DNA from: Marivibrio halodurans | GTDB lineage: Bacteria; Pseudomonadota; Alphaproteobacteria; UBA8366; Aestuariispiraceae | NCBI RefSeq assembly: GCF_017963645.1 | Contig: NZ_JAGMWN010000001.1 | Location: forward strand, 620,001 to 684,000 | Reading direction: 5' to 3' | DNA length: 64,000 nt | Part shown: piece by piece, positions 35,245 to 44,119 of the stretch | Numbering within the stretch: the first letter of the stretch is position 1 | How the letters are laid out: each line of letters starts with the position of its first letter | Notes under the pieces: model-generated | Database searches by the model: none | What the model was told of the DNA's origin: nothing | The model's input: only the letters and a program-made list of their open reading frames with translations | Position numbers and translations under genes: made by a program

Positions 35245-35532
35245 CTATAGATCCCAACCGCTCGGCGGGTCGGGGCGGCGGTTGGCGCCGCCGCGTCCCC
35301 GGCGGCGGGCGACAGCGTCGGCATGCTTGCGCTCCACCATGCGTTCCAGCTTGCGGACGACGAGACGACTGAGCTCGCTCTCCGCGACGGCGGGGTCGCC
35401 GACGATCGACACTTCCTCGAAGGTCACCGGATCGACGGCGGAAACCTTCACATAGCCACCCTGGCCCACGAACTCGATGATCGCGCCTTGGGGCAGGATG
35501 AAGGGATCGGCATGGGGTGCGTGCTTGGCCAT
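35245..35532 (-). CDS. Small conserved hypothetical protein
   Basis: A 95-residue protein with the ordered middle part GAIIEFVGQGGYVKVSAVDPVTFEEVSIVGDPAVAESEL, then a helical stretch LSRLVVRKLERMVERKH, and an arginine/glycine-rich tail. It resembles a small alphaproteobacterial family I associate with the name DUF6898, but that naming is from memory and uncertain. No ribosome site is obvious before the ATG. Function unknown; it converges on cydB. Confidence 0.65.
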   Translation of the reverse strand: MAKHAPHADPFILPQGAIIEFVGQGGYVKVSAVDPVTFEEVSIVGDPAVAESELSRLVVRKLERMVERKHADAVARRRGRGGANRRPDPPSGWDL

Positions 35533-35674
35533 GGGCGGCAGTGTATGTCCGCCGTTCCTTCCCGGCGAAGGGAAAAGACGATCCCACGACCGCGTTTCGG
35601 GAAAGACGCGGAGCGCGCCCGAGGCTTTCCCGCCCCCGCCCCATGACCTATCCTCCGTCCAGTCGGGATTGCCA

Positions 35675-35694
35675 ATATTTCAAGCTTGAAATAT
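35675..35694. promoter_or_regulatory. Perfect 20-bp palindrome upstream of glutaryl-CoA dehydrogenase gene
   Basis: ATATTTCAAGCTTGAAATAT is fully self-complementary and lies 53 bases before the acyl-CoA dehydrogenase ATG, in otherwise GC-rich DNA. Its size and two-fold symmetry fit an operator of a dimeric winged-helix repressor such as a MarR-type regulator of aromatic or acyl-CoA catabolism. The regulator is not in this window. Confidence 0.7.
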
Positions 35695-35747
35695 CAAGGG
35701 TCGCCGACCGGCACCGACCTTAGATCCGCGCGGGGAGTAGAGACGAG

Positions 35748-36941
35748 ATGAGCGATCGCAAGAAGGCCCACTTCGAATGGGCGGACCCGTTCCTGCTGGA
35801 GGACCAGCTCTCCGAGGAGGAACGGATGATCCGGGACAGCGCGCACGCCTACTGCCAGGAAAAGCTGATGCCGCGCGTGCTGGAGGCCAACCGGCATGAG
35901 CGCTTCGATCGCGAGATCATGACGGAGATGGGGGCGCTCGGCCTGCTGGGCATGACGATCCCGGAGGAATATGGCTGCGCCGGGGTCAATTACACGACCT
36001 ACGGTCTCGTCGCGCGCGAGGTGGAGCGGGTCGACAGCGGCTATCGCTCCGCCATGTCGGTGCAAAGCTCCCTCGTCATGCATCCGATCCATGCCTACGG
36101 CACGGAGGAACAGCGCCGGAAGTACCTGCCCAAGCTCGCCAGCGGCGAATGGGTCGGCTGTTTCGGCCTGACGGAGCCCGATCACGGCTCCGACCCCGGC
36201 AACATGGCGACCCGGGCGAAGAAGGTCGATGGCGGCTACAAGATTTCCGGCGCCAAGAACTGGATCACCAATTCGCCGATCGCCGATGTCTGCGTCGTCT
36301 GGGCGAAGACGGAGGACGGCGCGATTCGCGGCTTCGTCCTGGAACGCGGCATGAAGGGGCTGGAGACACCGAAGATCGAGGGCAAGTTCAGCCTGCGCGC
36401 TTCCATCACCGGCATGATCATGATGGACGACGTCTTCGTGCCGGAAGAGAACCTGCTGCCGAATGTCAGCGGCCTCAAGGGGCCGTTCGGCTGCCTCAAC
36501 AACGCGCGCTACGGCATCGCCTGGGGCGCGCTGGGCGCGGCGGAATTCTGCTGGACCCAGGCGCGGGACTATACCCTGGATCGCAAGCAGTTCGGCCGGC
36601 CACTCGCCGCCAACCAGTTGATCCAGAAGAAGCTCGCCGATATGCAGACGGAAATCGCCATCGGTCTGCAGGGCTGCCTGCGCGCCGGGCGCCTGAAGGA
36701 CGAGGATAGCTGCCCGCCGGAACTGATCTCGCTGATCAAGCGCAATAGCTGCGGCAAGGCGCTGGATATCGCCCGGCAGGCCCGTGACATGCACGGCGGC
36801 AACGGCATTTCCGACGAATATCACGTGATCCGCCATGTCATGAACCTGGAGGCGGTGAATACCTACGAGGGCACGCACGATATCCATGCCCTCATCCTCG
36901 GCCGCGCGCAGACGGGCTTGCAGGCCTTCACCGGCGCCTGA
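35748..36941 (+). CDS. gcdH: Glutaryl-CoA dehydrogenase-type acyl-CoA dehydrogenase
   Basis: A 397-residue FAD flavoenzyme. The motifs fit glutaryl-CoA dehydrogenase: [20 protein letters not shown] at the N-terminus, [12 protein letters not shown] with [27 protein letters not shown] (FAD/substrate), [49 protein letters not shown], and [16 protein letters not shown]. The catalytic Glu374 lies in [20 protein letters not shown]. The enzyme oxidises and decarboxylates glutaryl-CoA to crotonyl-CoA in lysine, tryptophan and aromatic degradation. It is preceded by the palindromic site at 35675-35694. The 3-hydroxyacyl-CoA dehydrogenase at 50409 could act further down the same pathway. Confidence 0.95.
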   Translation: MSDRKKAHFEWADPFLLEDQLSEEERMIRDSAHAYCQEKLMPRVLEANRHERFDREIMTEMGALGLLGMTIPEEYGCAGVNYTTYGLVAREVERVDSGYRSAMSVQSSLVMHPIHAYGTEEQRRKYLPKLASGEWVGCFGLTEPDHGSDPGNMATRAKKVDGGYKISGAKNWITNSPIADVCVVWAKTEDGAIRGFVLERGMKGLETPKIEGKFSLRASITGMIMMDDVFVPEENLLPNVSGLKGPFGCLNNARYGIAWGALGAAEFCWTQARDYTLDRKQFGRPLAANQLIQKKLADMQTEIAIGLQGCLRAGRLKDEDSCPPELISLIKRNSCGKALDIARQARDMHGGNGISDEYHVIRHVMNLEAVNTYEGTHDIHALILGRAQTGLQAFTGA

Positions 36942-36999
36942 GCGCGCACACCGCTTTCAGCCCCTTCCCTCCTCCGCCGCGCCCGGAAGAGGGAGATAC

Positions 37000-38010
37000 A
37001 TGGCGCTACCCGCCTCCGTGACGGGCGGCGATGGAGGTTCCTTCCCTTTCACGGCGGATCGCCCGATGTCCTCGCCCTTTGCCTCGATCCCACGCCGCGC
37101 GTGGGTGCTGCTTCCGCTCCTCGCCTGCTGCTGGGGCGCGACATGGCCGATGATGAAGATCGGTACGGCCGAGATTCCCGTACTGACCTTCCGGGCCCTG
37201 ACGGCGGTGATCGCCGGCGCGGCGTTGATGATCGCGACCGCGGCGCGCTACCGGACGGTGCTGCCCCGGCGGGACGAGTGGGGGCGCCTTCTGCTGTGCG
37301 CGCCGATCAATGTGACGGCTTGGTTCTATTTCTCGGCGCTGGCCGTCACCCTGTTGCCGGCGGGGCGGGCGGCGCTGCTGGCCTATACCATGCCGCTATG
37401 GGCCTTCATCATCGGGGTTCTGTTCCTGAAGGAACCGATCCTGAAACGCCGCGTGCTGGGCGTCGTCGCCGGGGTCGGCGCGATCCTGCTGATGGCCTGG
37501 GACGGGATAGAGGGCGCGGTCGGCCGCGCCGCCGAGACGGCATGGGGAATGCCGACGGGAATCCTGGCCATCACCGCGGCCGCGATCGCCTGGTCCATCG
37601 GATCGACGCTTCAGAAGGAAGTTCGCTTCGAAAGCCCCGTCATGCCGATCGCGGCGTGGCAATTGGCGATCGGCGCGATTCCGCTGACGGCGCTCGCGCT
37701 CGTGCTGGAGCCGTTGGATTGGGTCGGGGCCGTCGGGACGGGGCCGCTGCTCGCGACCCTGGGCGTCTCGCTGATCAGTCAGGCGACGGGCATGTGGATC
37801 TGGTTCACCATGCTCCAGATCACCTCGATGGCCTTCGCCTCGCTCGCGGTGCTGGCCGTGCCGCTGGTCGGCATGGGGTTGAGCGCGGCCTTCCTGGGCG
37901 AGCCGCTCGGCCTCGTCGAGATGGCCGGCTTCCTGTTGATCACCGTGGGGCTCGCCACGGTCCTGCCACTCGACCGGCTGTTCGGCCGGCGGCGCCCGCC
38001 GCCGGCCTGA
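37000..38010 (+). CDS. EamA/DMT-family transporter
   Basis: A 336-residue membrane protein with ten hydrophobic segments in two EamA repeats. The first begins VLLPLLACCWGATWPMMKIG and contains LLPAGRAALLAYTMPLWAFIIGVLFLKEPILKRR. The second begins MPTGILAITAAAIAWSIGS and ends SMAFASLAVLAVPLVGMGLSAAFLGEPLGLVEMAGFLLITVGL. Such drug/metabolite transporters export amino acids, nucleotides or toxins; the substrate cannot be told here. GGGAG lies just before the ATG at 37000. A shorter start at 37066 would remove a hydrophilic tail. It converges on the helicase gene across a duplicated hairpin. Confidence 0.9.
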   Translation: MALPASVTGGDGGSFPFTADRPMSSPFASIPRRAWVLLPLLACCWGATWPMMKIGTAEIPVLTFRALTAVIAGAALMIATAARYRTVLPRRDEWGRLLLCAPINVTAWFYFSALAVTLLPAGRAALLAYTMPLWAFIIGVLFLKEPILKRRVLGVVAGVGAILLMAWDGIEGAVGRAAETAWGMPTGILAITAAAIAWSIGSTLQKEVRFESPVMPIAAWQLAIGAIPLTALALVLEPLDWVGAVGTGPLLATLGVSLISQATGMWIWFTMLQITSMAFASLAVLAVPLVGMGLSAAFLGEPLGLVEMAGFLLITVGLATVLPLDRLFGRRRPPPA

Positions 38011-38020
38011 CAGTCGAGAG

Positions 38021-38074
38021 GATCAGGGGGCGCATACCCTCCGCGCAGATCAGGGGGCGCATGCCCCCCGCGCA
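38021..38074. repeat. Tandem 27-base hairpin repeat between convergent genes
   Basis: Two adjacent 27-base units (38021-38047 and 38048-38074) differ at only two positions. Each can fold; the second has a perfect GGGGGC-GCAT-GCCCCC stem-loop (38053-38068), while the first has a weakened version. They fill nearly all the space between the EamA stop and the helicase stop, and probably act as a two-way transcription stop. Confidence 0.75.
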
Positions 38075-39481
38075 TCAGGCCGCGTGACGCGGACGACGAC
38101 GCGGACGATCGCCGGCATTCTCCGCCTTGGGTGCGTTCTGCTGATGTCCGGCATTCGGACGATCGGCCTTGCGCACCGGCTTCTGCCCCGGCTTGGCGTT
38201 CTGGGGGCGGGCCTGCTTTTGCATGTTGCCCGAATTGCCGTTGCCGCCGCCGGCCGCATTCGCATCGCCGCCCTTGCCGCCACGACGGCGACGGTTGCCC
38301 CGGCCGGACTTGCCCGGTTTGGCGCCACCGCCCTGGCCCCTGGCCGGACGGGGATCGTTCGCCGGATCGACCAGCGCGCGCTTCAACAGCTTCTCGATAT
38401 CCGTCAGCTTGCCGAACTCATCCGGCCCGCAGAAGGAAATCGCGCGGCCGTCATTGCCGGCCCGCGCCGTGCGGCCGATGCGGTGGACATAGGCCTCCGG
38501 CTCCATCGGCAGATCGTAGTTGATGACATGGCTGACGCCGTCGACATCGATGCCCCGCGCGGCGATATCCGTCGCCACCAGCACCCGCGCCTGCCCCCGG
38601 CGGAAGCGGGCCAGCGCACGTTCGCGTTGCGACTGGCTCTTGTTGCCGTGCAGCGCGTCGGCCGGAATGCCATCGCGGTCGAGTTGCTGGGCCAGTTTGT
38701 TGGCGCCGTGCTTGGTACGGGTGAAGACGATCACGCGGCTCATCGCGTTGTCGTTCAGCATCTCGTTCAGCAGGCCGCGCTTCTTCGAGCCCTCGACGAA
38801 GACCACGGATTGCTCGATCCGCTCGACGGGAACGGAGGCGGGCGTCACCTCGATCCGACGCGGCTCGTGCAACATCTCGGCGGCCAGCGTCTCCACCTCC
38901 TTCGTCATGGTGGCGGAGAAGAACTGCGTCAGGCGGTCGGAACGCGTCGCCGCGACGATCTTCCTGACATCGCGCACGAAGCCCATGTCGAGCATCCGGT
39001 CGGCCTCGTCCAGCACCAGATATTCGACATCGTCGAGCGCGACCAAACGCTGGTTCATCAGGTCCATCAACCGGCCCGGGCAGGCGGTCAGGATATCGAC
39101 ACCCCGGCTCAACGCCTTCGCCTGGCCATGCTGGCTGACGCCGCCGATCACGACGGAATGGCGGATATTGAGGAACTTGGAATAGGTCCGCACCGACTGG
39201 TCGATCTGCAGCGCGAGTTCGCGCGTCGGCGCCAGGATCAGCGCACGCGGACGCTTCGGATGCACCTTCGCCTTGTCGGCGACGAGATGCTGCAGCAGCG
39301 GCAGGGTGAAGGCCGCCGTCTTGCCGGTGCCGGTCTGGGCGATACCCAGGACGTCATGGCCTTCCAGCACGACGGGAACCGCCTGCGCCTGAATGGGGGT
39401 GGGGTTTTTGTGGTCCGCCGCGGCGAGCGCGCGCAGCAGGTCCTCAATCAGGCCGAGGGATTTGAAGGAGATATCGGTCAC
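38075..39481 (-). CDS. DEAD-box ATP-dependent RNA helicase
   Basis: A 468-residue RNA helicase of the RhlE-like group. The Q-motif region is ISFKSLGLIEDLLRAL with NPTPIQAQAVP. Motif I is AQTGTGKT, motif Ia APTRELALQI, motif II LDEADRMLDMGF, motif III SAT, motif V ATDIAARGIDV, and motif VI HRIGRTARAG. The C-terminal tail of about 90 residues is rich in Gly, Arg, Lys and Asn and probably binds RNA. I prefer the GTG at 39481, which gives VTDISFKSLGL aligned with usual family starts; a GTG at 39511 is possible. Role: RNA remodelling, ribosome assembly or RNA decay. Confidence 0.93.
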   Translation of the reverse strand: MTDISFKSLGLIEDLLRALAAADHKNPTPIQAQAVPVVLEGHDVLGIAQTGTGKTAAFTLPLLQHLVADKAKVHPKRPRALILAPTRELALQIDQSVRTYSKFLNIRHSVVIGGVSQHGQAKALSRGVDILTACPGRLMDLMNQRLVALDDVEYLVLDEADRMLDMGFVRDVRKIVAATRSDRLTQFFSATMTKEVETLAAEMLHEPRRIEVTPASVPVERIEQSVVFVEGSKKRGLLNEMLNDNAMSRVIVFTRTKHGANKLAQQLDRDGIPADALHGNKSQSQRERALARFRRGQARVLVATDIAARGIDVDGVSHVINYDLPMEPEAYVHRIGRTARAGNDGRAISFCGPDEFGKLTDIEKLLKRALVDPANDPRPARGQGGGAKPGKSGRGNRRRRGGKGGDANAAGGGNGNSGNMQKQARPQNAKPGQKPVRKADRPNAGHQQNAPKAENAGDRPRRRPRHAA

Positions 39482-39783
39482 TTTATCTATCGTCTTTCCA
39501 ACACCAAGCACGATCCGACGGCGCCCATATCTCGGGTCGCCATCCGGCGTATTACGCAGATCGCCCACCCGGCCGGTCCCGAATGGACCGTCACGCGGCG
39601 GGACGCGGATCACCGGCGTCCAGGGCCGTCATCCACGCGCACTTGGATGGAACGGGATTGTTTTCATGAAGGGCCACCGCATCGAACACTTGATCGAGGA
39701 TTGAACCGACGAATAAAGCGCGACGTGCGCTTGCGGCTGGCCTGATGGGCGGTACATGCGCCCATTCGCGCATGATTGCAAGG
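39482..39783. other. Helicase leader and intergenic region
   Basis: About 300 bases between the helicase start and the DUF192 stop, both genes reading leftwards. It contains the hairpin described at 39755-39774. The rest, which should hold the helicase promoter, has no motif I can name. Confidence 0.4.
39755..39774 (-). terminator. Hairpin after the DUF192 gene
   Basis: CATGCGC and GCGCATG form a perfect seven-base-pair stem around six bases, nine bases past the DUF192 stop. No U run follows, so termination is possible but unproven. Confidence 0.4.
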
Positions 39784-40266
39784 TTAATCGGTGACCGCCG
39801 TTCCGAACATCGCATGCAGCACGCGGTCCCCGGGCTCTATCCCGAGACGTTGGGCCGTACCGCCCTTCAGTTCCAGGACCGCCAGCACCCGGCCCTTGGA
39901 CGGGCGCGGCGTGCGGGTGTGAGGGGCGGCGCGTTCGATGATGCTTTCGATCTCGCCATCCTTCTCGATGAACAGCATGTCGAGCGGGACATAGGTATTG
40001 CGCATCCACATGGAGACGCGCTGCTCCCGCCCGTAATCGAACAACATACCGCGATCCGGCGCCATCTCGCGCACGAACATCAGGCCATAGCCACGCTCCG
40101 CGTTGGTACGCGCGATTTCGATATCGAACCCATGGCTCTCGCCCGACGCCGTCTCTATGGCGAGCGTGTCGGTCGCGAAATCCGGCCTCTCCTCCTCCTG
40201 CTGCGCCAGGACGAGGGACGGCAGGGCGCAGAGCACGATCAGGAAGGCGGCGATAAGACGGCGCAT
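39784..40266 (-). CDS. DUF192 family exported protein
   Basis: A 160-residue protein with a signal peptide (MRRLIAAFLIVLCALPSLVLAQ). The mature part shows the DUF192 pattern: FDIEIARTNAERGYGLMFVREMAPDRGMLFDY, then VSMWMRNTYVPLDMLFIEKDGEI, and RVLAVLELKGGTAQRLGIEPGDRV. The family forms a small beta-rich domain of unknown function, often periplasmic. GGGAGAAGG precedes the ATG. It lies 26 bases downstream of valS on the same strand, so it may be cotranscribed. Confidence 0.9.
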   Translation of the reverse strand: MRRLIAAFLIVLCALPSLVLAQQEEERPDFATDTLAIETASGESHGFDIEIARTNAERGYGLMFVREMAPDRGMLFDYGREQRVSMWMRNTYVPLDMLFIEKDGEIESIIERAAPHTRTPRPSKGRVLAVLELKGGTAQRLGIEPGDRVLHAMFGTAVTD

Positions 40267-40292
40267 GGCCTTCTCCCTTTCCCCCCTCGCCG

Positions 40293-42959
40293 TCAGCCCG
40301 CCTGCCGGACGCGTTCCAGCGCCTCGGCCAGCTTCGCGCGCTGGGCCTGTTCCTCGGCGAGGCGGTCGCGATTCTCCGCCACGACCGCATCCGGCGCCTT
40401 GGCGAGGAAACTCTGATTCGCCAGCTTCTTCTCGATCTTGGCGATTTCCCCCTCGGTCTTGGCGATTTCCTTCTCCAGCCGCTTGCGCTCGGCGCCGAGG
40501 TCGATCACCTCGGCGAGCGGAATGGCAAGCGTCGCCTCGTCCAGGATGAGCTGGGCGGAGCCCTTCGCCGGCTCGGTCGGAAATTCGAACCCGTCGATGC
40601 GGGCCAGACGGCCAATCAGTGCCTCGTGCCGGGTGAGCCACCCCTTCGCCTCGTCGCGCATGTCGAGGCAATGGACCTGCACCTGCGCGCCCGCCGGCAC
40701 GTTCATCTCCGAGCGCACGGAGCGCACGGCGGAAATGAAGCGCACGACCCAGTCCATTTCCTTGTCCGCGTCCGCATCGACCAGGGCTTCGGCCCCGTCC
40801 TCCGGCCAATGGGCGCGGATCAGCGGATCGGCCTCGGCCCCCGCCTCGCCCTTCAGATGCACCCACAGTTCGGCCGTGATGAAGGGCGCCACGGGATGCA
40901 TCAGACGCAGCGTCCGCTCCAGCACGAAGGCGGCGGTGGCGCGCGTCTCCGCCTGGGCGGCCGCGTCCTCGCCGGAGAAGAGCGGTTTCGCGAACTCCAG
41001 ATACCAATCGCAGAAGGTATGCCACAGGAACTGATAGACCGCGCCGGCCGCATCGTTGAAGCGATAGCTTTCCAACGCCGCCGTCACGGCGTCCCGCGTC
41101 CGGCCAAGCTCACCCAAAATCCAGCGGTTGAGCGTCTGCCCAGCCGCCTTCGGGTCATAGGTCGGGTCGAGACGGCATTCGTTCATCTCGCAGAAGCGCG
41201 CGGCGTTCCAGAGCTTCGTCATGAAGTTCCGGTAGCCCTCCACCCGATCCTCGGAAAGCTTGATATCGCGCCCCGCCGCCGCCAGCGCCGTCAGCGTGAA
41301 GCGCAGCGAATCCGCCCCGAACTTGTCCATCAGGTCGAGGGGGTCGATGACGTTGCCCTTCGACTTCGACATCTTCTGGCCCTTCTCGTCCCGGACCAGC
41401 GCATGGACATAGACGGTGTGGAAGGGCTCCTCCTCCATGAAATGGTCGCCCATCATCATCATGCGCGCGACCCAGAAGAAGATGATATCGAACCCGGTGA
41501 CCAGCACATCGGTCGGATAGTGCCGGGCGAGCACATCCGTCTTCTCCGGCCAGCCCAGCGTCGAGAAGGGCCACAGCGCGGAGGAGAACCATGTATCCAG
41601 CACGTCCTCGTCCTGGGACAGCGCGACCGGCTTGCCGTAATGCGCCTCGGCTTTCGTCCGCGCCTCGTCCTCGGTCATGGCGACGAAGATCTCGCCGTCC
41701 GGGCCGTACCATGCCGGAATGCGGTGCCCCCACCAGAGTTGGCGCGACACGCACCAGGGCTGGATGTTGCGCATCCATTCGTAATAGGTCTTGCTCCAGT
41801 TCCCGGGCACGAACTTGGTGCGCCCCTGCTCGACCGAGGCGATCGCGGCCTTGGCGAGTTCCTTCGCGTCGACGAACCACTGCTTCGTCAGATAGGGCTC
41901 GATCGGCACGCCGCCCCGGTCGCCATAGGGGACCGAATGGCGGATCTTCTCCTCCCCGACCAGTAGCCCCTCGGCCTCCAGATCGGCCAGCACCGCCTTG
42001 CGCGCCTCGAAACGGTCGAGGCCGCGATATTTCTCCGGCGCGTTGTCGTTGATCCGCGCATCGACCGTCAGGATATTGATCATCTCCAGATCGTGGCGGC
42101 GGCCGACCTCGAAATCGTTGAAGTCGTGGGCCGGCGTCATCTTCACCGCGCCCGTCCCCTGCTCCGGGTCGGCATAGTCGTCGGCGACGATCGGGATACG
42201 GCGGCCGACCAGCGGCAGGATGCAGTGCTTGCCGATCAGATGGGCATAGCGTTCGTCCTCCGGATGCACGGCGACGCCGCTATCGCCCAGCATGGTTTCC
42301 GGCCGGGTGGTGGCGACGGTGAGGAAGGTGCCCTCCGCGCCCTCCACCGGGTATTTGATCGACCACATGGAGCCGTCGGCCTCCACCTGCTGCACCTCCA
42401 GGTCGGAGATCGCGGTCTCGAAGGCCGGGTCCCAGTTGACGAGGCGCTGGTCGCGATAGATCAGCCCCTGCCCGTGCAGCGTCACGAAGACGTGCCGGAC
42501 GGCGTCCGACAGCCCCTCGTCCATGGTGAAGCGCTCGCGGCTCCAATCGCAGCTCGCGCCCAGGCGGCGAAGCTGGTTCAGGATCACGCCGCCGGATTCG
42601 GCCTTCCAGTCCCAGACACGCTCGATGAACTTCTCGCGGCCCATGTCGCGCCGGCCCTCGTTCCCCTCGGCGGCCAGCTTGCGCTCCACCACCATCTGGG
42701 TGGCGATGCCGGCATGGTCGGTGCCCGGCTGCCAGAGCACATCATAGCCGCCCATCCGCTTATAGCGGCAGAGCACGTCCTGCAGCGTATTGTTGAGCGC
42801 ATGGCCCATATGAAGGGAGCCGGTGACGTTCGGCGGCGGAATGACGATGGTGAAGGGCGTCGCGTCGGGCCGGCCGCCGGGCTTGAAATAGCCCCCGTCC
42901 TCCCATTGGCGGTAGTGCTTGTCCTCGATCGCCCGCGGCGAATAAGTCTTGTCCAGCAT
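40293..42959 (-). CDS. valS: Valine--tRNA ligase
   Basis: An 888-residue class I aminoacyl-tRNA synthetase. The HIGH-type motif is in PNVTGSLHMGHAL near residue 50 and the KMSKS motif in GQKMSKSKGNVIDPLDLMDKFG at about residue 527. The editing domain includes TTRPETMLGDSGVAVHPEDERY. The anticodon-binding domain follows, and the C-terminus has the ValS-specific tRNA-binding coiled-coil arm (IDLGAERKRLEKEIAKTEGEIAKIEKKLANQSFLAKAP). Start MLDKTYSP. Length is usual for alphaproteobacteria. Confidence 0.98.
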   Translation of the reverse strand: MLDKTYSPRAIEDKHYRQWEDGGYFKPGGRPDATPFTIVIPPPNVTGSLHMGHALNNTLQDVLCRYKRMGGYDVLWQPGTDHAGIATQMVVERKLAAEGNEGRRDMGREKFIERVWDWKAESGGVILNQLRRLGASCDWSRERFTMDEGLSDAVRHVFVTLHGQGLIYRDQRLVNWDPAFETAISDLEVQQVEADGSMWSIKYPVEGAEGTFLTVATTRPETMLGDSGVAVHPEDERYAHLIGKHCILPLVGRRIPIVADDYADPEQGTGAVKMTPAHDFNDFEVGRRHDLEMINILTVDARINDNAPEKYRGLDRFEARKAVLADLEAEGLLVGEEKIRHSVPYGDRGGVPIEPYLTKQWFVDAKELAKAAIASVEQGRTKFVPGNWSKTYYEWMRNIQPWCVSRQLWWGHRIPAWYGPDGEIFVAMTEDEARTKAEAHYGKPVALSQDEDVLDTWFSSALWPFSTLGWPEKTDVLARHYPTDVLVTGFDIIFFWVARMMMMGDHFMEEEPFHTVYVHALVRDEKGQKMSKSKGNVIDPLDLMDKFGADSLRFTLTALAAAGRDIKLSEDRVEGYRNFMTKLWNAARFCEMNECRLDPTYDPKAAGQTLNRWILGELGRTRDAVTAALESYRFNDAAGAVYQFLWHTFCDWYLEFAKPLFSGEDAAAQAETRATAAFVLERTLRLMHPVAPFITAELWVHLKGEAGAEADPLIRAHWPEDGAEALVDADADKEMDWVVRFISAVRSVRSEMNVPAGAQVQVHCLDMRDEAKGWLTRHEALIGRLARIDGFEFPTEPAKGSAQLILDEATLAIPLAEVIDLGAERKRLEKEIAKTEGEIAKIEKKLANQSFLAKAPDAVVAENRDRLAEEQAQRAKLAEALERVRQAG

Positions 42960-43143
42960 CGTGCTCGCTCATCCCGCTTTTTCGCGCCGTCTCGCGCCTT
43001 CTCCCGGCGTTTATACGGCTCGCGCGCGGATGGTCAAACCCGGCGGGGCGATTGCCGCATCGCCCGACGCGACACGGGCCGTTATGCTGCCGCCGGAGCG
43101 GCAGGCTCGACCGTTCGACGATGCAAGGGAAAAGGACACGGCC

Positions 43144-43551
43144 ATGACGAAGGACGGCGGGAACATGACCGGCGGCTGCCTGTGCGGGGCCCTGCGCTAT
43201 CGCATCAACGGGCCGCCGCGGGGCGATGTGGTGCATTGTCACTGCACGCTCTGCCGGCGCGCGTCGGGGGCGGTCGCGGTCACCTGGCTTACCGTCGCGC
43301 GCGGGGATTTCACCTGGGTCGCGGGCACGCCCGCGCTCTATCGCAGTTCCGCGAAGGGCACGCGGGAATTCTGCCCCATCTGCGGCACGCCCGTCACTTT
43401 CCGGCACGCCGATTACGCGGACGAGATCGACATCAGCGTCGGTTCCCTCGACCGGCCGGAGGATGTGCCGGCCAGCCTGCATATCTGGACCGACACGCGG
43501 CTGCCCTGGCTCGCCCTCGACACGCATCTGCCGGACCGGAAGCGGGAATAG
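43144..43551 (+). CDS. GFA family (CENP-V/GFA domain) protein
   Basis: A 135-residue zinc protein related to glutathione-dependent formaldehyde-activating enzyme. Cysteine motifs are in order: GGCLCGALRYRI, VHCHCTLCRRASGA, and FCPICGTPVTF, with DISVGSLDRPEDVPASLHIW closing the fold. Most small members have no proven activity with formaldehyde, so the substrate is open. AAGGA precedes the ATG at 43144; upstream in-frame ATGs back to 42949 lie within the valS promoter side and are unlikely. Confidence 0.9.
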   Translation: MTKDGGNMTGGCLCGALRYRINGPPRGDVVHCHCTLCRRASGAVAVTWLTVARGDFTWVAGTPALYRSSAKGTREFCPICGTPVTFRHADYADEIDISVGSLDRPEDVPASLHIWTDTRLPWLALDTHLPDRKRE

Positions 43552-43564
43552 CGCCGGTGCGCCC

Positions 43565-44119
43565 TCACCCCCCGGACAGCGCGGAGAGACGGCGCAAACA
43601 GGCCTCGAACGCCCGGAAATCCCAATAGGGGTCGCCGTCGCCCCCATCCGGCGGCGTCTCGATCCCGCCGCCGTCGCTATCGTGGACCGCGCCTTCCAGC
43701 ATCAGATTGTCCGCCATGTCGAACCGCTCTATGGCGAGGCCATCCGCATCGCGCTCCCCCGCGTTCGATTCACCGCCCTCCAACCGGTCGGCCAGCAGAC
43801 CGGGGCGACAGCTATAGGCGAGGCACGGCTTACCCTGCGCGCGCATATAGCCCAGTTCGAACGCCGTGCCGGGATCGGCATGCGGCCCGCGAAAGGGGGT
43901 CAGGTTGGCGATGATCGCCTCCGCCCGGTCCATCATCGCGATATCGGCGCGATAGATCGCGAGGCCGTGGGCATGCGCCGCCAGCCCCGCCCCCGGAACA
44001 TCGGCATCCAGGGGAAACAGCCCCTCATGCCCGTGATCGGCGCAGAGCGCGGCCTTGGCGCGGCCGATCGCCTCCGCCTCGCGATGGAAGACCTCGGGAC
44101 CGGCGAGATAGATCCTCAC
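43565..44119 (-). CDS. Nucleoside 2-deoxyribosyltransferase-like protein
   Basis: A 184-residue protein. It starts VRIYLAGPEVF, the usual opening of the family, and continues with IYRADIAMMDRAEAIIANLTPFRGPHADPGTAFELGYMRAQGKPCLAYS, where the glutamate of GTAFELG corresponds to the catalytic nucleophile. The family exchanges bases on deoxynucleosides or hydrolyses them. The C-terminal part has an acidic insertion and ends with YWDFRAFEACL. The GTG at 44119 overlaps the cysQ stop as GTGA, so the two are translationally coupled. Confidence 0.88.
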   Translation of the reverse strand: MRIYLAGPEVFHREAEAIGRAKAALCADHGHEGLFPLDADVPGAGLAAHAHGLAIYRADIAMMDRAEAIIANLTPFRGPHADPGTAFELGYMRAQGKPCLAYSCRPGLLADRLEGGESNAGERDADGLAIERFDMADNLMLEGAVHDSDGGGIETPPDGGDGDPYWDFRAFEACLRRLSALSGG

